DNA of 64,000 nt, taken from contig NZ_SMCV01000001.1 in assembly GCF_004342285.1 (NCBI RefSeq), positions 434,001-498,000 of the forward strand, given 5' to 3'. The notes below the pieces were generated by a model, which was given only the letters and a program-made list of their open reading frames with translations, was not told the DNA's origin and did no database searches. A program made the translations under genes and the position numbers. Positions 58,297 through 64,000 of this stretch are shown piece after piece. The stretch is from Klebsiella sp. BIGb0138 (GTDB taxonomy: Bacteria; Pseudomonadota; Gammaproteobacteria; Enterobacterales; Enterobacteriaceae). Numbering within the stretch: the first letter of the stretch is position 1; every line of letters begins with the position of its first letter.

Positions 58297-58914
58297 ATGA
58301 GAAAAATAAACATCGCGATCAATAGCCGCAATACTTTTCTCAGGGCTTCGCTGATGGCGCTGGTCAATGAACTCACCCGCTTCAGCGACAATGTGACGGT
58401 CATCTTTTCCTGTTCGACCAGTGTGTTATCCGAACAGGACATCATCATCGCTGAGCTCCTTCCGGGTGAGATTCATCTGTGCAACACCAGCATCAAAAAC
58501 CGTAAGCAGAACAGTTCCGTCATCATACTGCATAGTTATGACCCGCTCCCGGAAAAGGAGCTCATCGTCAACTGCCTGAAAGAAGTCACCTTTGTCGCAA
58601 TACAATCGGTCAGGATTGATAAAATGCGCGCCATTATTGACAAAGAACTGAAAAAACATGCAGACCCGGCCGTCAAACAGGCCGCCGGTTCCGGGTTAAT
58701 ATGCGCAAACTGCCCGCACAGGACCCTGTCGCGTTCGCAGGTGACTGTCGCCCACGGACTGATTAAAGGGTTTGATATTGGTAAAATATCCGCCCTCAAC
58801 AAGGTGAGCCCCAAAACTATCCTCTATCACAAAAACCAGATTATGGAAAAATATGCGCTGAATAACCATCATGACTTCTTTCAGTTCATCAATTTGTTAA
58901 AAGAACGCGGATAA
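58297..58914 (+). CDS. LuxR-type DNA-binding regulator
   Basis: A 205-residue protein with a C-terminal LuxR/GerE helix-turn-helix: LSRSQVTVAHGLIKGFDIGK, then ISALNKVSPKTILYHKNQIM. The N-terminal part is receiver-like in outline (NIAINSRNTFLRASLMALVN, IIIAELLPGEI), but I see no clear phosphoacceptor arrangement, so it may be an orphan or pseudo-receiver. A CANCPH motif precedes the HTH. The ATG at 58297 with AGGAAAG upstream is preferred over the open-frame start at 58249. Regulatory targets are unknown. Confidence 0.78.
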   Translation: MRKINIAINSRNTFLRASLMALVNELTRFSDNVTVIFSCSTSVLSEQDIIIAELLPGEIHLCNTSIKNRKQNSSVIILHSYDPLPEKELIVNCLKEVTFVAIQSVRIDKMRAIIDKELKKHADPAVKQAAGSGLICANCPHRTLSRSQVTVAHGLIKGFDIGKISALNKVSPKTILYHKNQIMEKYALNNHHDFFQFINLLKERG

Positions 58915-59132
58915 GCGGAATGGCGTCATTGACGGATAGCTGAAAATTAGGAATTTCGTGGGTTGCGCAGGGATCGCATTCCGAAAAGAGAACCGGTTGC
59001 GGAAAAATAACTACATCCAGGCAACCACTCACCGGTAACATTATCACCTCCCCCGGGTATGAAGATACCGCGAGTATTTTTATACAATAAGAATAACGTC
59101 CTTTATCACCGGTGCGGTTATTTCGTCACATT

Positions 59133-59164
59133 GCCCCTTGCGTGCCTGTCGGGGGCTTTTTTTT
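59133..59164 (+). terminator. Rho-independent terminator, plus strand
   Basis: GCCCC and GGGGC, with a loop of about 14 nt, are followed by eight T. It lies 220 nt after the LuxR-type gene and ends plus-strand transcription before the convergent symporter gene. Confidence 0.7.
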
Positions 59165-59180
59165 CCGTACCCGCAGGGAA

Positions 59181-59205
59181 ATACGCCCCTGTAAAAGGGG
59201 CGTAT
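59181..59205 (-). terminator. terminator of symporter gene
   Basis: Nine-bp perfect stem ATACGCCCC/GGGGCGTAT with a 7-nt loop, 6 nt after the symporter stop on the minus strand, followed by TTTCCC. The U-run is short. Confidence 0.65.
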
Positions 59206-59210
59206 GGCAA

Positions 59211-60479
59211 TCAGGCTTGCACCTGCTGAGGTTCAGCTTCTGGCGCCTCTTCCTGCAGTAAGCCTTCATTCTTCGACAGCATCGCGGTGGCGATCCCGTT
59301 GCCCAGCACGTTAATCGCCGAGCGGCCCATATCGAGGAAATGGTCGATGCCCATCAGCAGCAGGATCCCGGCGACCGGAATATTGAAGCCCGGGATGGTG
59401 GCGGCCAGCACCACCAGCGCGGAACGCGGCACCCCGGCAATCCCTTTCGACGCCAGCATCAGGGTTAACATCATGACGGTGATTTCGCTGAAGCTCAGGT
59501 GGATGTTATAGGCCTGAGCGATAAACAGCGCCGCAAAGGAGCAGTAAACCATCGAGCCCACCAGGTTAAAGGAGTAGCCGATCGGCAGCACGAATGAAAC
59601 AATGCTCCGCGAGCAGCCAAAGCTGACCAGGCGCTCCAGCGTCTTCGGGTAGGCGGCCTCCGAGCTGCTGGTGGTAAAGGCGACCAGCACCGGGTCTTTC
59701 AGCATGTTGAGCAGGCGGAAGACCTCTTTTTTCAGCACCATGTAACCTACGGCCAGCAGCACTACGCTGGTCAGCAGCACGGCGAGGTAGTAGCCGCCGA
59801 TAAAAGAAGCGTAGTTCAGCAAAATCCCCAGCCCCTGAGAGGCGATAACCGAAGAGATGGCGGCGAAAATGGCCAGCGGAGCCACGTACATCACATACCC
59901 CGTCACCTTCAGCATAATGTGCGAGACGACGTTCAGCGCGGCCACCAGCGGCGCATTGAATTTTTCCCCCAGCGATGCGCCGGCAATACCGAAAAACATG
60001 GAGAACACCACGATTTGCAGAATCTCGTTATTGGCCATCGCCTCGGCAATGCTGGTCGGGATCGTATGCGATAAAAACCCTTTTAAACTCATCCCGCTGA
60101 CCGCCAGGCCGGTATCAATGGATCCTTGCGGAATCGCCAGATTTAAGCCCGCCCCCGGATGCTGAAGGGTCACAATCACCAGCCCCACCAGAATGGAGAG
60201 CACGGAAGAGGTGATAAACCACACCATCGCCTTACCGCCGACCCGACCGATCGTCGCGGTTTCACCGAGCCGCATAATCCCTACCGTTAACGTACTGAAC
60301 ACTAGCGGCGCGATCACCATCTTAATCAGCCGTAAGAACATATCGGTAAAGAGCGTAATATTGTCAGACCAGGCGGCAATCGCCGCTGACGAGGCATAAG
60401 CATGGATTGCCGCGCCGGAGAGGATCCCCAGCAGCATGAAAATAACGATGAACAGCGTGAGTTTGTTTGCACTTGCCAC
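59211..60479 (-). CDS. dicarboxylate/amino acid:cation symporter (DAACS family)
   Basis: A 422-residue inner membrane transporter of the glutamate/dicarboxylate symporter family (GltP/DctA group). It has the serine-rich hairpin motif TTSSSEAAYPKTLERL and the substrate-binding segments YSFNLVGSMVY and LASKGIAGVPRSALVV; membrane segments are distributed as in the family. It likely takes up C4-dicarboxylates, glutamate or aspartate with H+ or Na+. The C-terminal tail is Glu/Gln-rich. It has its own terminator and a long upstream region with a palindromic repeat. The precise substrate cannot be told. Confidence 0.88.
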   Translation of the reverse strand: MASANKLTLFIVIFMLLGILSGAAIHAYASSAAIAAWSDNITLFTDMFLRLIKMVIAPLVFSTLTVGIMRLGETATIGRVGGKAMVWFITSSVLSILVGLVIVTLQHPGAGLNLAIPQGSIDTGLAVSGMSLKGFLSHTIPTSIAEAMANNEILQIVVFSMFFGIAGASLGEKFNAPLVAALNVVSHIMLKVTGYVMYVAPLAIFAAISSVIASQGLGILLNYASFIGGYYLAVLLTSVVLLAVGYMVLKKEVFRLLNMLKDPVLVAFTTSSSEAAYPKTLERLVSFGCSRSIVSFVLPIGYSFNLVGSMVYCSFAALFIAQAYNIHLSFSEITVMMLTLMLASKGIAGVPRSALVVLAATIPGFNIPVAGILLLMGIDHFLDMGRSAINVLGNGIATAMLSKNEGLLQEEAPEAEPQQVQA

Positions 60480-60550
60480 AACAATGAACCCCTGATTTAT
60501 TTAACATATTGATCGCAATGCACATATATTCTTTTTATTGGCGTGCATTA

Positions 60551-60695
60551 AGAGCCTATCCCATAGGGCTATGTTACTTGCCATTTTGAAGCGGGGCAGT
60601 GCTCGAAACCCTCACGTACTACGTGTACGCTTCGGTTTCTCCGCGCTGTCCGTGTTCAAACTGTCTGCGACAATAACGTCGACTGGATAGGCTCT
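60551..60695. repeat. 145-bp palindromic repeat element
   Basis: Bounded by perfect 11-bp inverted repeats AGAGCCTATCC and GGATAGGCTCT. The interior is also imperfectly self-complementary, with the centre CACGTACTACGTG, so the whole element can fold back as a long hairpin. It carries no gene. It looks like a member of a dispersed enterobacterial intergenic repeat family, like ERIC in architecture but not in sequence. It lies in the promoter-side region of the symporter gene. Confidence 0.75.
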
Positions 60696-60894
60696 AAATA
60701 TTCACCGCATAAATTGAATAAAAGCCGCAGGGGTTACAACTCTTTTTTAGTTTCTTACCGCAGCTGTTGATACAACAGTTGATATACATCAAGCCATGCC
60801 CGGTCGTGGTAGATGGTGCCATCCGCTACCACGCCTGACGACGTCCCGCCGGGGATGCTGGCAAGCGGTGAGCCCTTTACCCTCGCCACCTTTC

Positions 60895-62013
60895 TCACAT
60901 CGCCAGACCGCCGCCTCCGGCAAACTCGCGCTCGCCGGCAATTTTCATCACCTCGGCCCCGCAGGTCACGAACGGCGCCCGGCGGCTGGCATAAATCAGC
61001 CCCCCGGCCTGCGGGCGGACCGACTGGACCATATCGGTCAACGGATCGACAATTTCGGCGACCACATCATCGGCGCTCACCCACTCTCCCGGCCGTTTCA
61101 GCAGCAATAAGATCCCGCTCGCCGGGGCAGTGACAATTTCTCCGCCGGCAAACGGCAGCATTACCGTCTGCTGTTGCGGCACCGCAGGGACCTCCCCCGC
61201 CACCACGCCGCGAAATTGCAGGTACCGGTACAGACGCCCGGCGTCCTCCCGGGCCAGCGCAGGGTTCACATCCTGCTGGCCGCGCAGTTCCACGGTCACC
61301 GCCATGCAGCCGGGGCGCTGCTGCTGCCAGGCGGGATAGCGCCGGGCCAGACGGTGCCACGGCAGCCCGCAGGCCTCGTCAAACGAGTTGCCGCCGCTCT
61401 CCTGCGACAGCAGTACCGTACCAATCCCCAAAAAGGCGGCCACAACGCCGGCTTCCGCCTGCCACGCCGGGTCGGCGTAGAGATGCAATATCGCCTGGTC
61501 ATCGCAGTGCAGATCCAGCACCACATCAGCATCGCAGGCGAGAGACAAGAGATGGTGACGTAACGCCTGGACTTCGCTGCCCAGCGGTTCGGCGGCTAAC
61601 GCGTCGCGCATGGCCCGGCGCACGGCGTGGCGATGGTCGCCGCCCGCCAGCGCTACGTCGGCGGCTAAATAGGGCTGCGCGAGCCGGGCCAGATCGGGGA
61701 AGTCGCGGTTGAAGTTGCGACCGCTCGCCAGATCGAAGCGGCCGATCCCGCCGTTCAGCAACACCTGGGCCAGCCCTGGCGGGTTCGCCACCGGGACGAG
61801 AATGATTTCCCCGCGCAGCTCCGCGCGCCGTTCCGCCTGGCTGAGTAATCTTTTAAGATAATGCAGTACCAACATGCCCGGAATTTCATCGGCGTGCAGC
61901 CCGGCCTGCAGATAGACTTTCTCCCCGCTGCCGGGTTCGCCAAAGTGAAAATGGGTTAATTGCCGCTGCCCACTCAGGGCATGTTGGGGTAAGGTATAGT
62001 GTTTAATTTTCAT
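60895..62013 (-). CDS. succinylglutamate desuccinylase/aspartoacylase-family hydrolase
   Basis: A 372-residue zinc-dependent deacylase of the AstE/AspA family. Zinc and catalytic landmarks: LQAGLHADEIPG (His and Glu ligands), GRNFNRDFPD, VVLDLHCDDQA (His ligand) and TVELRG (catalytic Glu). Such enzymes remove acyl groups from N-acyl amino acids; relatives include N-acetyl-diaminobutyrate deacetylases of ectoine breakdown. It begins with ATG at 62013, preceded by AGGA, head-to-head with an AsnC-type regulator and near a polar amino acid ABC transporter, which suggests uptake and deacylation of an N-acylated amino acid. The substrate is inferred only from context. Confidence 0.83.
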   Translation of the reverse strand: MKIKHYTLPQHALSGQRQLTHFHFGEPGSGEKVYLQAGLHADEIPGMLVLHYLKRLLSQAERRAELRGEIILVPVANPPGLAQVLLNGGIGRFDLASGRNFNRDFPDLARLAQPYLAADVALAGGDHRHAVRRAMRDALAAEPLGSEVQALRHHLLSLACDADVVLDLHCDDQAILHLYADPAWQAEAGVVAAFLGIGTVLLSQESGGNSFDEACGLPWHRLARRYPAWQQQRPGCMAVTVELRGQQDVNPALAREDAGRLYRYLQFRGVVAGEVPAVPQQQTVMLPFAGGEIVTAPASGILLLLKRPGEWVSADDVVAEIVDPLTDMVQSVRPQAGGLIYASRRAPFVTCGAEVMKIAGEREFAGGGGLAM

Positions 62014-62027
62014 TGGACGTCCTATCT

Positions 62028-62483
62028 GTGGAAAAGAAAGCCCGGCTTGACCGTATCGATCACAAGATCCTTGAAATCCTGCGCCGGGATGGCCGCATTT
62101 CTTATCAAAAGCTCTCGGAGCAGGTAAACCTCACCGCCCGTCCTTGCCTGGAACGCGTACGTGGCCTTGAGCGCGACGGCATCATTCGCGGCTACAGCGC
62201 CATTATTGAACTTCCCGATCCGCAGCATGCTTTTGTGGTGCAGGCGCAGATTGCCCTCGCCGATCACGGCCGCTCGCAGCCGGTGTTTGAGCAGGAGATG
62301 CGGCAAACGCCTGAGGTGCTGGACTGCTGGCTGGTCAGCGGCAGCTTTGACTTTCTGGTGCGGATCGGCTGTCGCAGCATGGCGCACTACTGCCAGCTGG
62401 CGGATAGCTGGCTGACCAGCAAAAAGTTTCGCGTCGATAAAATCGTGACCCTGACGGAGCTCCAGTCGATCAAACGCTCCTGA
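62028..62483 (+). CDS. Lrp/AsnC-family transcriptional regulator
   Basis: A regulator of 151 residues: an N-terminal helix-turn-helix (LDRIDHKILEILRRDGRISY, KLSEQVNLTARPCLERVRGL) and a C-terminal RAM ligand-binding domain (CWLVSGSFDFLVRI). It probably controls the divergent hydrolase and the neighbouring ABC transporter in response to an amino acid. The GTG at 62028 is preferred; an in-frame TTG at 62013 would overlap the hydrolase start codon. No good ribosome binding site is seen for either. Its stop is directly next to the permease stop on the other strand. Confidence 0.88.
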   Translation: MEKKARLDRIDHKILEILRRDGRISYQKLSEQVNLTARPCLERVRGLERDGIIRGYSAIIELPDPQHAFVVQAQIALADHGRSQPVFEQEMRQTPEVLDCWLVSGSFDFLVRIGCRSMAHYCQLADSWLTSKKFRVDKIVTLTELQSIKRS

Positions 62484-63209
62484 TCAGCCGCGGCGAATAA
62501 AGGCCAGCCAGCGCCGTTCCGCGCGTGAAAAGGCGAAAATGAGCATAAAGGTACAGAGTAAATACAGCGCGGCGGCCATCAGGAACGGGATAAACGGCGA
62601 ATAGGTGATGGCATAAAAGGCCCGCGCCACGCCGGTGATGTCGAGCAGGGTCACGGTACTGGCAAGCGAGGTGGCGTGGAGTAAAAACACCATCTCATTA
62701 TTCAGCGCCGGGATCCCGCGCCGCAGCGTGGCGGGCAGCACCAGACGGCGAATAATTTGCCCTTTGCTCATCCCATAGGCTTCGCCCGCTACCCATTCAT
62801 TGCGTGGAAAGGTCGCCATCATCCCCGCCAGCAGTTCGGCAACGTAAGCGGCGGTATTGAGCACCAGCGCCAGGGTGGCGCAGAAGGTGGCATCGCGAAA
62901 TAACAGCCAGAACGGGCGATCGTTTTGCCAGCCCAGCTGGACAATATCGAACTGCGACAGCCCGTAGTAAATCAGCATCAGCTGCAGATAGAGCGGCGTA
63001 CTGCGAAAAAAGTAAGTGAAGCCGCGGAGCGGCCATGCCAGCACGCGCGGGCCGTAGACCTGGCCTATCGCCATCAGCACCGCCAGCACCATCCCGGGAA
63101 CGATAGACAGCAGGAACAGTTTCGCCGTCATCGCCAGCCCGCTCGCCTCGCCGTTGCCGTCGCTCCACAGATAGCCCGGCACCGCATCGATAAAGGTCTG
63201 GAGATTCAT
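62484..63209 (-). CDS. polar amino acid ABC transporter permease (HisM-like)
   Basis: A 241-residue permease with about five membrane segments and the EAA loop GEAYGMSKGQIIRRLVLPAT, typical of the His/Glu/Gln/Arg transporter group. ATG overlaps the stop of the preceding permease (ATGA). Together they form the membrane channel, with a periplasmic binding protein upstream. No ATPase gene is seen in the window; it may lie beyond the right end or be supplied in trans. Confidence 0.9.
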   Translation of the reverse strand: MNLQTFIDAVPGYLWSDGNGEASGLAMTAKLFLLSIVPGMVLAVLMAIGQVYGPRVLAWPLRGFTYFFRSTPLYLQLMLIYYGLSQFDIVQLGWQNDRPFWLLFRDATFCATLALVLNTAAYVAELLAGMMATFPRNEWVAGEAYGMSKGQIIRRLVLPATLRRGIPALNNEMVFLLHATSLASTVTLLDITGVARAFYAITYSPFIPFLMAAALYLLCTFMLIFAFSRAERRWLAFIRRG

Positions 63210-63898
63210 AACGTCGCCCCCGCCGTGGATGAACGCAGCGCATAGCGCTTCGCCAGGCGGCTAAACAGCCAGCTGGACAGCGCGGTAATCACCATATAAA
63301 TCAGCGACACGAGGAAATAGAACAAAAAGGGTTTTTGCGTGGCGCGCCCGGCCTGCTCCGCCAGCCACACCATATCTTCCAGGCCGAGGATCGAGACCAG
63401 CGCCGACGCCTTCATCAGCCCCAGCCAGTTATTGTTGATGCCTGGAATGGCAAAGCTCAGCATCTGCGGCAGCATAATCCGTCGGAATACCGACCAGGGC
63501 CGCATGCCGTACGCTTCCGCCGCTTCGGTTTGCCCGCGATCGACGGTCAGGAAGGCGCCGCGAAAAGTTTCGCTGTAATAGGCGCCAAACACGAAGCCAA
63601 TCGCCAGCACGCCGGAAATAAAGGTATTAAAACGCACCGGGCCAACGCCCACCAGACCCAGCAGGGCATTGACCAGCATTTCGCCGCCGAAAAACAGCAG
63701 CAGCATAATGACCAGCTCCGGGATGCCGCGTACCAGCGTGGTGTAGCCGGTGGAAACCCAGCGTAGCCAGCGCGGCCCGAACAGCTTCATCAGCGCATTG
63801 ACCAACCCCAGCAACAGCGCCACCAGCAGCGAGACCAGCATCACGCACAGCGAGAGCCCTGCGCCGCGTAACAGTAACGGTAAATAGTCTGCAACCAT
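63206..63898 (-). CDS. polar amino acid ABC transporter permease (HisQ-like)
   Basis: A 230-residue permease with the EAA motif AEAYGMRPWSVFRRIMLPQM and the VRGIPELVIMLLLFFGGEML segment found in HisQ-type subunits. It is the first permease of the pair and is translationally coupled to the second. It follows a binding protein gene by about 65 bp. Confidence 0.9.
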   Translation of the reverse strand: MVADYLPLLLRGAGLSLCVMLVSLLVALLLGLVNALMKLFGPRWLRWVSTGYTTLVRGIPELVIMLLLFFGGEMLVNALLGLVGVGPVRFNTFISGVLAIGFVFGAYYSETFRGAFLTVDRGQTEAAEAYGMRPWSVFRRIMLPQMLSFAIPGINNNWLGLMKASALVSILGLEDMVWLAEQAGRATQKPFLFYFLVSLIYMVITALSSWLFSRLAKRYALRSSTAGATL

Positions 63899-63962
63899 GT
63901 TCTGCCTTCCACCCGTGGCGTAAAGGGGCGCAGATCGGCGATCGCGCCCTCTCCTTCACGGC

Positions 63963-64000
63963 TTAATTGCCATAGATATCGAAACTAAAGTACTTTTTCT
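63963..64000 (-). CDS. C-terminus of amino acid-binding periplasmic protein (partial)
   Basis: Only the last 11 codons are in the window. They read KKYFSFDIYGN followed by TAA, which is the usual ending of HisJ/ArtJ-type binding proteins (YFDFDVYG or similar). The gene continues beyond the right edge on the minus strand and would be the receptor of the two permeases. Confidence 0.75.
   Translation of the reverse strand, partial: KKYFSFDIYGN

Overview
The window looks like a chromosomal segment of a Klebsiella or Raoultella-type enterobacterium. Gene order supports this: yegH-asmA-dcd-udk-alkA-yegD as in the enterobacterial core, next to a Klebsiella-style group 1 capsule locus (galF, a PAP2-type orf2, wzi, wza, wzb, wzc ... 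gnd, ugd) and a uge-type UDP-galacturonate epimerase. The right third (about 45-64 kb) is GC-rich core; the left two thirds are AT-rich accessory surface-glycan DNA.

Layout. 1-2.0 kb: non-coding DNA, then uge. 2.3-10.8 kb: an acyltransferase facing a complete type I secretion module on the minus strand: an 868-residue cysteine-free S-layer/RTX-like protein, ABC transporter, membrane fusion protein and its own TolC-like outer membrane protein, in the arrangement known from Serratia slaA-lipBCD. 10.8-18.6 kb: a degraded stretch with two more acyltransferases, an IS3-type element interrupted by an IS110-type element, and further IS scraps. 18.7-44.3 kb: the capsule locus read right to left: galF, orf2, a JUMPstart/ops leader, wzi-wza-wzb-wzc, wzy, a glycosyltransferase, wzx, a pyruvyltransferase, manC-manB, a WbaZ-like glycosyltransferase, wbaP, another glycosyltransferase, a GH39-like glycosidase, an acyltransferase, gnd, ugd. 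45.4-54.4 kb: yegH, two REP arrays around a REP-associated tyrosine transposase, asmA, dcd, udk, alkA, yegD. 54.9-64 kb: a 7TMR-DISM-like histidine kinase and response regulator, a 46-residue membrane protein, a LuxR-type regulator, a DAACS symporter, a long palindromic repeat, an AstE/aspartoacylase-family hydrolase head-to-head with an AsnC-family regulator, and a polar amino acid ABC transporter running off the end.

How it works together. The capsule genes predict a Wzx/Wzy polymer started with galactose-1-phosphate (WbaP), containing mannose (ManC/ManB) and probably uronic acid (Ugd, Uge), decorated with pyruvate and acyl groups, exported by Wza/Wzc and anchored by Wzi, with RfaH-type control at the ops element. 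The most unusual part is the self-contained S-layer-like secretion module between ugd and uge, where K. pneumoniae usually carries O-antigen genes; no O-antigen ABC transporter or rfb genes are visible in this window.
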